Source: JAVVEG01 sp032251455 (GTDB lineage Bacteria; Pseudomonadota; Gammaproteobacteria; Pseudomonadales; Pseudohongiellaceae). From it: DNA of 45,363 bases. How positions within the stretch are numbered: the stretch's first letter is position 1; each line of letters opens with the position of its first letter. Of this stretch, positions 31,733 through 39,860 are shown piece by piece. The notes beneath the pieces are model-generated. The model made no database searches. It saw only the letters and a list, made by a program, of their open reading frames with translations, and was not told the origin of the DNA. The translations under genes and the position numbers were made by a program. The DNA is taken from NCBI GenBank assembly GCA_032251455.1, contig JAVVEG010000020.1, positions 1 to 45,363 on the forward strand. Direction: 5' to 3'.

Positions 31733-33088
31733 ATGCAGGCATTATTTCGCGCACTCACATTCAACGCCTATATCGAGCTTTGCATTGTACTGGGGACTGG
31801 TTTTTTTTCCGTTCTCGCAATGGCACAAGATTCACTGGAACCAGAACAGTTGTACCGTAATTATTCGGCGGATGCGCTCCCGGTATTATCCCGGCAGGGG
31901 GCTTTTCCGGTTGGCGTGCGCACGCTTGTCGCCACCAATCCGGATCAACCCGAGATGATGATGCCGGGTTTCCTGACTGCCAACCGGGGGGACCGAAAGG
32001 TGACACTTGAAATCTGGTACCCGGCTGCACAGGCGTCTGCTGAAGCGGCGGTTTATCAGAACGAAACCCGTACCGGTCGGCCTTTTGCCGTACTGGGCAC
32101 GGCCAGCAGGGATGCAGCGCTGGCTGCGGGCAACAAGACTTACCCGGTGGTGATCCTGTCACACGGTTACACGGGCTATCGCAGCATCATGTTCTATCTG
32201 GGCGAGCATCTGGCCTCTCATGGTTATATTGTCGCAGGTATCGATCACCCCAATTCAACCAATGCCGATATAGACCACCTGGCCGGCCCCGGGGCAGGAT
32301 TTCTGGACACACTTTATTATCGTTCCAGAGATCAGCAATTTGTTCTTGATTATGTCAGCAGTAATTTGAATGAAGACGATTTTCCCCTGTCCCTGCGGGC
32401 CGATCCGCAACAGGCAGCCATTATCGGTTATTCGATGGGGGGGTATGGCGCAGTGGCAACGATAGGGGGATGTTACGCATTTCCTGATATACTGCTTGCC
32501 GGTCTGGCAGGCAGTGATGCTACTGACGTTTTGTCAAAACTCAGGCAGTCTTTGAACACTTGTGCCATAACAGCTGGTGCCGAGTCAAACCGGGTGGACC
32601 CGCGCTGGCAGGCAGCTGTATTATTCGCTCCCTGGGGCATGGAACAGAATGTATTTGCTCCGGCCAGCCTGGCCCGGATTCAGGTTCCTGCACTGTTTGT
32701 TGCCGGCACTGATGATGATGTCTCCGGTTATGAATCTGGCGTCAAAGCCCTGTTCGAAAGCCTGGGCAGTGCCAGCAAATATTTGTTGAGCTATGAGAAT
32801 GCTCGCCATAATATTGCGCCGCATCCGGCACCTGTTGCGGCACTGGCCGATGAATTTGATCTGGGGCATTACCATGAGTCCGCCTGGGATGCGCAACAAC
32901 TTAACAGGATAAACCAGCACTTTGTCCTTGCCATGCTTGACTGTCACCTGAAGAAGGATGATGCTGCCTGCGGATTGCTGGATCTGCGGCAACATGCCAA
33001 CCAGTCCCGCAATGGTGGTGTACTGGGTGAGCCCTGGCCCGGTTTTCCATCGCGTTATGCAACCGGTATGCGCTGGGATAAACAATAA
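31733..33088 (+). CDS. Exported alpha/beta hydrolase, dienelactone-hydrolase/PAF-acetylhydrolase-like
   Basis: A 451-residue protein with an N-terminal hydrophobic signal ending near AMA-QD. The mature part is an alpha/beta hydrolase: VVILSHGYTGYRSIMFY gives the oxyanion strand, GYSMGGYGA the nucleophile elbow, GTDDD a probable acid and NARHNIAPH the histidine. It resembles platelet-activating-factor acetylhydrolase-like and dienelactone-hydrolase-like esterases. Lying 14 bases after the mutarotase gene in a galactoside operon, it may remove acyl groups from substituted sugars in the periplasm, but this is inference. The ribosome site of ATG 31733 is weak, and the longer frame from 31601 overlaps galM. 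Confidence 0.78.
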   Translation: MQALFRALTFNAYIELCIVLGTGFFSVLAMAQDSLEPEQLYRNYSADALPVLSRQGAFPVGVRTLVATNPDQPEMMMPGFLTANRGDRKVTLEIWYPAAQASAEAAVYQNETRTGRPFAVLGTASRDAALAAGNKTYPVVILSHGYTGYRSIMFYLGEHLASHGYIVAGIDHPNSTNADIDHLAGPGAGFLDTLYYRSRDQQFVLDYVSSNLNEDDFPLSLRADPQQAAIIGYSMGGYGAVATIGGCYAFPDILLAGLAGSDATDVLSKLRQSLNTCAITAGAESNRVDPRWQAAVLFAPWGMEQNVFAPASLARIQVPALFVAGTDDDVSGYESGVKALFESLGSASKYLLSYENARHNIAPHPAPVAALADEFDLGHYHESAWDAQQLNRINQHFVLAMLDCHLKKDDAACGLLDLRQHANQSRNGGVLGEPWPGFPSRYATGMRWDKQ

Positions 33089-33120
33089 TGATAAATACCT
33101 GATACAAGAGAATTGAAGGC

Positions 33121-33873
33121 ATGCAGAACAGCACAGGCAATATCACCCAGTCAATCGTGGAAAAACTTGGCATGGCCATCGTCAGTGGCCACTACGATGA
33201 TGGTGAATCCTTTCCGAACGAGGCGCAGCTTTGCGAGCAACTGGATGTCAGCCGCAGCGTATTGCGCGAGGCGATAAAAATGCTGACCGCCCGTGGGTTG
33301 CTGGTTTCCCGGCCGCGCAAGGGCACCCATGTACAACCAGAGCGCAATTGGAATCTGCTTGACCCCAGCGTGTTGCGCTGGCTGCTCAACCGCAAATTCT
33401 CCATCGATCTGCTGCTGGAATTATCCGAGATTCGCTATGCCATCGAACCTCAGGCCGCTTTTTATGCGGCCCAAAGGATAACACCTGAGGCCATGGCCAG
33501 GATTGATGCGGCGCTGGACAGGATGAGGGCGGCCAGCGTGGGGGATGATGACCCGCTGCTTTCCGATATCGCTTTTCATGTCGCTATCCTGGATGCCAGT
33601 CAGAACCGTTTCTACTGGCAGTTGCATAATTTCATCGATACCGCGCTGCGCTTCAGTATCCGCTTCACCAATCAGTCCAAGGGGGTACACCAGGCTGATA
33701 TCGGCGATCACAAGGCGGTCGCCGATGGGATCAGGGCCGCAGACCCGCATCGGGCCAGCCAGGCCATGCAGGCGCTGCTGGATGAAGCCATGGAGCTCAT
33801 GCGGGCCGCTCAGCAGACCGCTCAGACCAGGAAAGAATTGGATAAACAGTCTCTCAAAAGCATGACGGGTTGA
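33121..33873 (+). CDS. GntR-family regulator of the FadR/FCD type, DgoR-like
   Basis: A 250-residue transcription factor: an N-terminal winged helix (FPNEAQLCEQLDVSRSVLREAIKML, about residues 31-55, with the recognition helix SRSVLREA) and an FCD ligand domain from about residue 90 (ELSEIRYAIEPQAA, then SDIAFHVAILDASQN, and DHKAVADGI with metal-site residues). The linker sequence NWNLLDPSVLRWLL closely resembles E. coli DgoR, the D-galactonate-responsive repressor. The neighbouring galactonate pathway supports control by galactonate. It follows the hydrolase gene by 32 bases, which contain ATGATAAATA, also found before GH42. The ribosome site (AAGG) is unusually close to the ATG. Confidence 0.88.
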   Translation: MQNSTGNITQSIVEKLGMAIVSGHYDDGESFPNEAQLCEQLDVSRSVLREAIKMLTARGLLVSRPRKGTHVQPERNWNLLDPSVLRWLLNRKFSIDLLLELSEIRYAIEPQAAFYAAQRITPEAMARIDAALDRMRAASVGDDDPLLSDIAFHVAILDASQNRFYWQLHNFIDTALRFSIRFTNQSKGVHQADIGDHKAVADGIRAADPHRASQAMQALLDEAMELMRAAQQTAQTRKELDKQSLKSMTG

Positions 33874-33901
33874 GTACCTGCCGCAAGTACGGTGTTCTCC
33901 G

Positions 33902-33955
33902 TTGCAGATTATATTTATATGATTTATATTATCAATATAGATGTTATCAATATAG
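33902..33955 (+). promoter_or_regulatory. Probable gap promoter with tandem operator
   Basis: TTGCAG (33902-33907) and TATATT (33925-33930) are 17 bases apart. Immediately at and after the expected start point, TTATCAATATAG occurs twice as a direct repeat (33929-33940 and 33944-33955, period 15). A regulator bound there would block transcription of gap and pyk. Found by eye. Confidence 0.5.
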
Positions 33956-33979
33956 TCGTCGCTCTCGAGGATACCCTTC

Positions 33980-34984
33980 ATGACAATTCGTGTGGCAATA
34001 AATGGTTTTGGTCGTATCGGGCGCAATATCCTCCGCGCCCTGTATGAGAATGAATACAGAAACCGGATTCAGGTCGTCGCCATCAATGATCTTGGGGATG
34101 CGGCGATAAATGCCCATCTGTTCAAATACGATTCAGTGCATGGAATTTTCCCCGGAGAAGTGAGCCATTCGGCCGATACCCTGACGGTCAATGGTGATGC
34201 GATTCATATCAGCGTTGGCAGAAACCCTGCCGAGTTGCCCTGGCAGGAACTGGATGTGGATATTGTTCATGAGTGTACCGGGCGCTTTGTCAGCCGTGAA
34301 CTGGCAGCCGCTCATCTGAGCGCGGGAGCGTCCAGGGTTATTGTGTCGGCGCCGGGCACGGATGTTGATGCAACCATTGTCTATGGCGTCAATGAGCAGA
34401 TATTGACCCAGGCCGATCAGGTCATTTCCAACGCCTCCTGCACGACCAACTGTCTGGCACCGATTGCCCGGATTCTGCACTCAGAGATCGGCATTGTGAG
34501 TGGACAGATGACTACCATTCATTCCTACACCAATGATCAAAACCTGTCGGATGTACAGCACGCTGACCCTTACCGTGCCAGGTCGGCCACACAGTCGATG
34601 ATTCCTACCAAAACCGGTGCTGCCTCGGCGCTGGGTTTGGTGATTCCTGAGTTGTCCGGAAAACTGGATGGCATGGCAGTGCGTGTGCCGACCATCAATG
34701 TGTCGCTGATTGATCTGAATTTCATTGCCGCCAGAGCGACCTCGAAAGAGGAAATCAACGCACTGATGCTGAATGCCAGCCGTGCATCCAGCATTCTGGG
34801 ATATAACGATCTGCCGCTGGTCTCTGTGGATTTCAACCATAACCCGCTGTCGTCCATCTTTGATGCCTCGCAGACCCGGGTATCCGGCCGCCTGGTCAAG
34901 GTCATGGCCTGGTACGACAACGAATGGGGATTTTCCAATCGCATGCTGGATAACACGCTGGCATTGATGAATGCACCAGCCTGA
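33980..34984 (+). CDS. gap: Type I glyceraldehyde-3-phosphate dehydrogenase
   Basis: A 334-residue GAPDH that oxidises glyceraldehyde-3-phosphate to 1,3-bisphosphoglycerate. INGFGRIGRN opens the protein; Asp37 in AINDL indicates NAD preference; the catalytic Cys154 lies in SNASCTTNCLAP with His181 in HSYTNDQ. The C-terminal WYDNEWGFSNRMLDNT is standard. It is 10 bases from pyk and has its own likely promoter. In this position it would use the glyceraldehyde-3-phosphate made by the DgoA aldolase. An erythrose-4-phosphate dehydrogenase is a less likely reading, since the HSYTNDQ and LVKVMAWYDNEW blocks are those of GAPDH. Confidence 0.95.
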   Translation: MTIRVAINGFGRIGRNILRALYENEYRNRIQVVAINDLGDAAINAHLFKYDSVHGIFPGEVSHSADTLTVNGDAIHISVGRNPAELPWQELDVDIVHECTGRFVSRELAAAHLSAGASRVIVSAPGTDVDATIVYGVNEQILTQADQVISNASCTTNCLAPIARILHSEIGIVSGQMTTIHSYTNDQNLSDVQHADPYRARSATQSMIPTKTGAASALGLVIPELSGKLDGMAVRVPTINVSLIDLNFIAARATSKEEINALMLNASRASSILGYNDLPLVSVDFNHNPLSSIFDASQTRVSGRLVKVMAWYDNEWGFSNRMLDNTLALMNAPA

Positions 34985-34994
34985 AGGATGACAC

Positions 34995-36440
34995 ATGTTG
35001 CGTCGTACCAAGATAGTTGCCACCCTCGGGCCGGCATCGAGTTCGGAAGCCATTATCGAACAAATGATTCTGGCCGGGGTTGATGCCCTGCGCCTGAATT
35101 TTTCCCATGGCGAGGCGGAGGAACACCTGCAGCGGGCCAGCCTGGTGCGCAGGGTTGCCGCCAAACACGGCCGCTATGTGGCCCTGCTGGCTGACCTGCA
35201 GGGGCCGAAGATACGGATTGGACGCTTCAGCAACAAGAAGGTCCTGTTGAAAAAAGGCCAGCAGTTCATCCTGGATTCACAGCTGGCCAGGAATGCCGGC
35301 ACTGCCGACAGCGTCAATATCGAGTACGAGGCCTTGATCAGCGATTCCACTCCGGGCAACCGCCTGTTGCTGGATGATGGCCGTATCGAACTGGAAGTTG
35401 TTGAGGTGACCGCAACCCAGGTGCGAACGCGGGTCATCATTGGCGGTGAATTGTCAGACAACAAAGGCATCAACCGCAAGGGCGGCGGGCTGTCGGCCAA
35501 GGCGCTGACCGCCAAGGACAAGGCAGATATTCTGGTTGCCGCTGCAGCCGGGGTGGATTACGTGGCGGTCTCTTTTCCGCGAGATGCGCAGGACATGGTC
35601 GAAGCCAGGCAACTGGTGGAAGCGGCAGGATCGTCCGCGGGACTGGTGGCCAAGATTGAAAGAGCGGAAGCGGTCAGCGATGACGAGGTGCTGGATGAGA
35701 TTATCCGTGCCTCGGACGTGGTCATGGTTGCCCGCGGCGACCTGGGCGTTGAAATCGGTGATGCCATGTTGGTGGGCGTTCAGAAACACATTATTGCCCG
35801 CGCACGCACCCTCAACAAGATCGTCATTACCGCCACGCAGATGATGGAATCGATGATCCACAGCTCCATGCCAACCCGGGCGGAGGTCTCGGATGTCGCC
35901 AATGCGGTAATGGATTACACGGACGCGGTGATGCTTTCTGCAGAAACGGCAGCAGGTGAATACCCGGTGGAAGCCATAATCGCAATGGCACGAATTTGCA
36001 GTGGCGCCGAGAGGCACCCGATCACCCATGTGTCCCGGCATCGGATGGACCAGCAGTTTGAACGGATCGATGAAGCCATTGCCTTGTCAGCGATGTATGC
36101 GGCCAATCATCTGCGCGATATCAAGGCCATAGTGTGCATGACAGAGTCAGGGCTGACACCAAGAATCATGTCCCGTATTCGCTCCTCACTGCCTATTTAT
36201 GCCCTGTGTCGGCGCCACGACACACAACATAAGGTGGCGCTATACCGTGGTGTGCAGACGGTTGCCTTTGACAGCGCGGAAATTCCCCCTGAACTGATAA
36301 ACCAGCGGGCGATCAGCGAACTGGTTCGTCTGGGCGCCTTGTGCGAAGGCGATCGGGTTATTCTGACCAAGGGTGATTTTCTGAATGCACAGGGCGGCAC
36401 CAACACCATGAAGATCGTCTCAGTCGGGATGATGGACTGA
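34995..36440 (+). CDS. pyk: Pyruvate kinase
   Basis: A 481-residue pyruvate kinase that converts phosphoenolpyruvate and ADP to pyruvate and ATP. The start RRTKIVATLGPAS, ALRLNFSHG, DLQGPKIRIGRF, VAKIERAEAV (active-site lysine), MVARGDLGVEIG and ITATQMMESMIHS are all present, and the C-terminal allosteric domain is complete. The second reading of length and motifs fits the PykA type of proteobacteria. It forms an operon with gap (10-base gap) and ends nine bases from the convergent periplasmic-protein gene. With gap it completes the route from the aldolase product to pyruvate, apart from the three intermediate glycolytic enzymes encoded elsewhere. Confidence 0.96.
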   Translation: MLRRTKIVATLGPASSSEAIIEQMILAGVDALRLNFSHGEAEEHLQRASLVRRVAAKHGRYVALLADLQGPKIRIGRFSNKKVLLKKGQQFILDSQLARNAGTADSVNIEYEALISDSTPGNRLLLDDGRIELEVVEVTATQVRTRVIIGGELSDNKGINRKGGGLSAKALTAKDKADILVAAAAGVDYVAVSFPRDAQDMVEARQLVEAAGSSAGLVAKIERAEAVSDDEVLDEIIRASDVVMVARGDLGVEIGDAMLVGVQKHIIARARTLNKIVITATQMMESMIHSSMPTRAEVSDVANAVMDYTDAVMLSAETAAGEYPVEAIIAMARICSGAERHPITHVSRHRMDQQFERIDEAIALSAMYAANHLRDIKAIVCMTESGLTPRIMSRIRSSLPIYALCRRHDTQHKVALYRGVQTVAFDSAEIPPELINQRAISELVRLGALCEGDRVILTKGDFLNAQGGTNTMKIVSVGMMD

Positions 36441-36449
36441 AACAGCAGA

Positions 36450-37064
36450 TTACAGGATGGTGCCTTCCCGACGCAGCTGATCAAACAGGCCGCCGGCATT
36501 ATCACCCCCGCCATAACTCAGTGCCCCGGAGGAGAAGGAAGTGCCAAAGGTCAGTGCCAGGGTCACTGTCTGCGCAATGGCAGATACCAGTTGCTCAGTG
36601 TGCAGGGGTGACAGGGGATGAATGAAGACAGACCAGACCACGCCTTCTGCGATGCTGTAGCGGGCATCGAGCGCAGATTCAAAATTGGCCTGCATAAGGC
36701 GGTAGAGATGTTCCTTGCCCATGCCTTCGGCCTCGGCAACCGGTGTCATGATGCGCATGCGGTTACTGTTCGCATCGGTAATGACCAGAATGGGCCGTTC
36801 CGCAATGGTCAGCTGCCAGCGGCCGGATTCCCCCTGCAGCTCGGTGTCAAAGTGCCGGAGGATATCCTCCAGGCATTCCAGGGAGACCTCCGTGCAGAGC
36901 GGGGTTTCTGCTTCGAAGGTTCCGGTCTCGGCCTCGGCGGCGTGCACAGATATTGAGAACAGCAAACTCAGTGTACAAGTCAGCGCGAAAGTCAGTGCGA
37001 AAGTCAGTGCGACGAAAGGGAAGCTCAGGACATTCTGCTGGCGTGCGGATGGCGACATGGTCAA
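36450..37064 (-). CDS. Exported protein with YbjN/type III chaperone-like fold
   Basis: A 204-residue protein with a signal peptide (residues about 14-42, ending SVHA-AEAE). The mature domain (GRWQLTIAERPILVITDANSNR, abbreviated here, then LYRLMQANFESALDARYSIAEGVVW and a helical tail) has the layout of YbjN and CesT-like chaperone folds, but I cannot name a function. The C-terminus is Gly-rich (SYGGGDNAGGLF) followed by a charged tail. The hydrophobic core of the signal is encoded by a 12-base repeat (ALTF repeated). It is convergent with pyk and is followed on the other side by the XRE regulator gene. Confidence 0.65.
   Translation of the reverse strand: MTMSPSARQQNVLSFPFVALTFALTFALTCTLSLLFSISVHAAEAETGTFEAETPLCTEVSLECLEDILRHFDTELQGESGRWQLTIAERPILVITDANSNRMRIMTPVAEAEGMGKEHLYRLMQANFESALDARYSIAEGVVWSVFIHPLSPLHTEQLVSAIAQTVTLALTFGTSFSSGALSYGGGDNAGGLFDQLRREGTIL
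36969..37016 (-). repeat. 12-base tandem repeat in a signal-peptide coding region
   Basis: Four consecutive 12-base units on the plus strand: CAGTGTACAAGT, CAGCGCGAAAGT, CAGTGCGAAAGT and CAGTGCGACGAA. On the minus strand they encode ALTFALTFALTCTL in the hydrophobic core of the exported protein. Copy-number change would lengthen or shorten the signal peptide without shifting the frame. Confidence 0.8.
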
Positions 37065-37196
37065 ACTCCCTGATAATGGTAAGAGCCAAGGTGGCAGCCA
37101 TGGCTGGACAGTGCATAAGGTGATAGACCCTGAGCAGAATGATTTGTTGCAGGGCAGGCAGCAACAGTGGCGTTCATGCCGGCTTGGCTTGCCCGA

Positions 37197-38072
37197 TCAG
37201 GATGGCGTTTCCTGTTGCTGTGTGCCGACATGCCGGGCAAATATCGCCTGGGTTTCCCGGTTGGCGGCAAACATATGTTCAACCCGCAGAGAGGCCAGGG
37301 TGATGTCCTGCGGAGTTCCGAAGGTGGTGAACATGCTGAACAGGGCTATCTCGCCAAAAGGGCTGGCATAGCGGATATTGAGTGTTGGCGCTGGCGACCG
37401 GTGCAAGCCAGGGTTCAGAAACTGCACTCCCAGGCGCTGGCCCAGCAAGGAGGCAAGCGCATCGATTCTGGCGGTCAGCGTGGGCTGCGACAAGGCCTCA
37501 TGGCGCAGATGCGCCAGCAATGCCACCCCGGCTTCTTCCAGATTGATGATCTGCTTGAGCATGCCTTCCGGGTGCGACAACAGATCGATCATATTGATTG
37601 GAGCACTGCCGATCAGCTCCCTGGTCCAGGGCATCAGTGTGCCTGCCAGCCATTTGGCGCCATTGTTCATGCGCAGGAGGTTCCAATGGGTGTCGAGAAT
37701 GATTGCGGGCATGGGGTCGTGGGCAGACAACAAATGCTCCAGCGCCCGGTTGGCCTGAGCCAGGGCCGGGTCATCCAGTGGCGCTTCGCTGTAGAGGGGA
37801 GCAAAACCGGCCTGCAGCATGATCTCATTGCAGCTGAACAACGGCGCCTGGAGCTCCTGCAGCCACGCTGCCAGCAGTGCCCGGCTGGGTTTGGCGCGGC
37901 CGTTCTCGATAAAGCTGATATGCCGTTGCGAAACCCCCAGGCGCAGGGACAGCTCAAGCTGGCTTATGCGTTGAGTGCGGCGGATCTGCTGCAGGCTGGC
38001 TGGCAATGTGTGCTGGCGTGGTTGCATAGGTGCATGGTGCATAGGTGTATGGTGCAAGGTGTATAGGCTCAT
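37197..38072 (-). CDS. XRE-family regulator with MmyB-like ligand domain
   Basis: A 291-residue transcription factor. A Cro/C1-type helix-turn-helix spans about residues 27-80 (RISQLELSLRLGVSQRHISFIENG), followed by the MmyB-like ligand-binding domain (PAIILDTHWNLLRMNNGAKWL, split here, then NMIDLLSHPEGM and a late FGTPQDITLASLRVEHMF). Members of this group respond to fatty acids or other small ligands. Target genes are unknown. GGAGG lies ten bases before ATG 38072; an internal ATG at 38027 would remove the His-rich start (LHHTPMHHAPM), which is encoded by 15-base repeats. It diverges from the DUF2834 gene across 150 bases. Confidence 0.88.
   Translation of the reverse strand: MSLYTLHHTPMHHAPMQPRQHTLPASLQQIRRTQRISQLELSLRLGVSQRHISFIENGRAKPSRALLAAWLQELQAPLFSCNEIMLQAGFAPLYSEAPLDDPALAQANRALEHLLSAHDPMPAIILDTHWNLLRMNNGAKWLAGTLMPWTRELIGSAPINMIDLLSHPEGMLKQIINLEEAGVALLAHLRHEALSQPTLTARIDALASLLGQRLGVQFLNPGLHRSPAPTLNIRYASPFGEIALFSMFTTFGTPQDITLASLRVEHMFAANRETQAIFARHVGTQQQETPS
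38025..38067 (-). repeat. 15-base tandem repeat at the start of the XRE regulator gene
   Basis: CATAGGTGCATGGTG (38025-38039), CATAGGTGTATGGTG (38040-38054) and the partial CAAGGTGTATAGG (38055-38067). The array encodes the HHTPMHHAPM start and brings several in-frame ATG codons, so it also affects where translation can begin. Confidence 0.75.
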
Positions 38073-38222
38073 GAACTCATGGCCTCCGCAGCAGAAGCCC
38101 TGGGGTTCAGTCTATGGTTTCCCTGGCATCGATTCAATAACCTCACAGGTAATTGCAGTGAGTACCTGCCAACTGAATAATGAAACCTTCTCAGGCTTTG
38201 CCTGCCATCAAGGAGATACCTC

Positions 38223-38510
38223 ATGTCACGTTCATTGTTGATGCTTGTTTTGCTGCTGTTTTCAGCCCTTACTGCTGTGGCCCTGTGGCAGCATGGGTAT
38301 TGGGGGATTGTCGCCCCTCATTTCCAGACCACTGCAGGTGGTCAGGTGTTTGCTGACCTGGCCATTGCCCTGTTGCTGTTTCTGGTCTGGATGTGGCGGG
38401 ATGCCAGGGCGGAAGGTCGCAACCCCTGGCCCTGGCTGGTGGTCACCTTGACCCTGGGTTCTTTTGGCCCGCTGCTTTATCTGCTGACAGGCAAACACGG
38501 CAAGGCCTGA
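38223..38510 (+). CDS. DUF2834 family small membrane protein
   Basis: A 95-residue inner-membrane protein with three hydrophobic spans (about residues 4-24, 42-58 and 69-88). The blocks GYWGIVAPHFQTTAG, VFADLAIALLLFLVWMWRDA and GRNPWPWLVVTLTLGSFGPL identify the DUF2834 family, which has no known function. AAGGAG stands seven bases before the ATG. It is alone between the divergent XRE gene and the S1-domain gene. Confidence 0.82.
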   Translation: MSRSLLMLVLLLFSALTAVALWQHGYWGIVAPHFQTTAGGQVFADLAIALLLFLVWMWRDARAEGRNPWPWLVVTLTLGSFGPLLYLLTGKHGKA

Positions 38511-38576
38511 GGCTGTATACTGTCGGCCAGGCATGCTGCCTGCCTCCTCATCCCGTGTTCCGATAAAGAGAAAACC

Positions 38577-39860
38577 ATGATCCAGCCTGGCCGACATTAC
38601 ACCCTGACTCTTATTGATATTGTTGATATCGGCGCCTATCTGGACGCTGGCGAAGCGGGTCGGGTGCTACTGCCCAAACGTCATGTGCCGGCCGGCGCCA
38701 AAGTCAATGACGCTATCGATGTGTTTCTTTATCGGGATTCGGAAGACCGACTGGTGGCCACGACGCGCTCGCCCCTGGTCAGCGCAGGACAATTTGCCCG
38801 CCTGAAAGTGGCCGAAGTCAATCAGGTGGGTGCCTTCCTGGACTGGGGGCTTGAAAAAGACCTGCTGGCACCGTTTTCCGAACAGAAAACCCCGATGGAA
38901 GCCGGACGCTCCTATCTGGTTTACGTGGGCCTGGATAAAATTCATGGCCGCCTCTTTGCGTCCTCAAAGCTTGACCGGTATCTGAGCAAGGAAGGCAGCC
39001 CACATCACTTCAAGGCGGGTCAGGCGGTGGAGCTGATCATTGCCAAAAGCACAGATCTTGGTTACAAGGCCATCATCAACCACAGTCACTGGGGGGTTCT
39101 GTACCGAACGGAAGTCTTTCAGCGTCTGTCCGTGGGGCAGCAGGTACAGGGTTTCATCAAGCATATTCGCCCCGATGGCAAGATCGATCTCAGCCTGCAG
39201 GCCGGCGGCGAAACCCTTGAGCGTCAGGCCCGCAAGATCGTCCAGTATCTGCAGGCGCACCAAGGGTATGCTCCCCTGCATGATAAAACTGAGCCACAGC
39301 TCATCAGCGACGAGTTGGATATGAGCAAGGCTGCCTTCAAGAAATGTACAGGGCGGTTGTACCGCGACCGTGTCATAGCCATAGAAGAGGCAGGTATCCG
39401 CCTGCTGGATGCCGACCGGCTTGGGAAAAAGCCGGACGTGTCGGCAACCTGGCAGGCTCAGAAAAGCAACACTGCCCGCACGTCTGTCGCGGCTTCTCCT
39501 CAAGTCAGCAAAACCCCGAAGCCAGTCAAAGCTCCCAGGTCCGCCATACCCACTAAACCCACCAAAGCTCCCAAGCCCACCAAGGATTCTGCATCCGCCA
39601 GTTCAGTCTGGTCTGGGAAAAGTGGGCAGGCGCGTACCGTCGCTGTATCCAGTGTCCCTGTAGAGCTGTACAAGATTCTGAAGTTTGAAGGCCTGGTGAG
39701 CAGCGGTGCGGAAGCCAAGGCCATGATTGCCGAGGGCAAGGTCAGCGTTAATGGCGCAGTGGAGACTCGCAAGCGCCGGCAGATCGTCAGCAGGGACATC
39801 ATCCAGTTCGGCAGGGAAAAACTCTGCATTGTCCATGATGCGACTGTGGCGCCTGCTTGA
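38577..39860 (+). CDS. CvfB-like S1-domain RNA-binding protein fused to a C-terminal S4 domain
   Basis: A 427-residue protein. Residues 1-290 match the CvfB/YitL type of RNA-binding protein: tandem S1-like barrels (GRHYTLTLIDIVDIGAYLD; LKVAEVNQVGAFLDWGL; a third near 170-215 with GQQVQGFIKHIRPDGKIDLSL) and a winged-helix end (ISDELDMSKAAFKKCTGRLYR). A Lys/Pro-rich linker (about 305-345) leads to a domain like E. coli YbcJ, an S4-type RNA-binding module: VELYKILKFEGLVSSGAEAK, then EGKVSVNGAVETRKRRQI. CvfB proteins are usually about 280 residues and YbcJ about 70, so this looks like a gene fusion. The role is probably in RNA binding or translation. Confidence 0.85.
   Translation: MIQPGRHYTLTLIDIVDIGAYLDAGEAGRVLLPKRHVPAGAKVNDAIDVFLYRDSEDRLVATTRSPLVSAGQFARLKVAEVNQVGAFLDWGLEKDLLAPFSEQKTPMEAGRSYLVYVGLDKIHGRLFASSKLDRYLSKEGSPHHFKAGQAVELIIAKSTDLGYKAIINHSHWGVLYRTEVFQRLSVGQQVQGFIKHIRPDGKIDLSLQAGGETLERQARKIVQYLQAHQGYAPLHDKTEPQLISDELDMSKAAFKKCTGRLYRDRVIAIEEAGIRLLDADRLGKKPDVSATWQAQKSNTARTSVAASPQVSKTPKPVKAPRSAIPTKPTKAPKPTKDSASASSVWSGKSGQARTVAVSSVPVELYKILKFEGLVSSGAEAKAMIAEGKVSVNGAVETRKRRQIVSRDIIQFGREKLCIVHDATVAPA

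Noticed and set aside
33121..33873. FadR itself, the fatty-acid regulator
   Set aside because: The C-terminal part is an FCD domain and the linker resembles DgoR. The surroundings are galactonate genes and not fatty-acid genes.
33902..33955. A HexR operator upstream of gap, since HexR often controls gap and pyk in related bacteria
   Set aside because: The sequence has direct repeats of TTATCAATATAG and not the TGTA...TACA inverted repeat expected for HexR.
38511..38576. A hairpin (AGGCA...TGCCT) after the DUF2834 gene as a terminator
   Set aside because: The stem is short and no T run follows.
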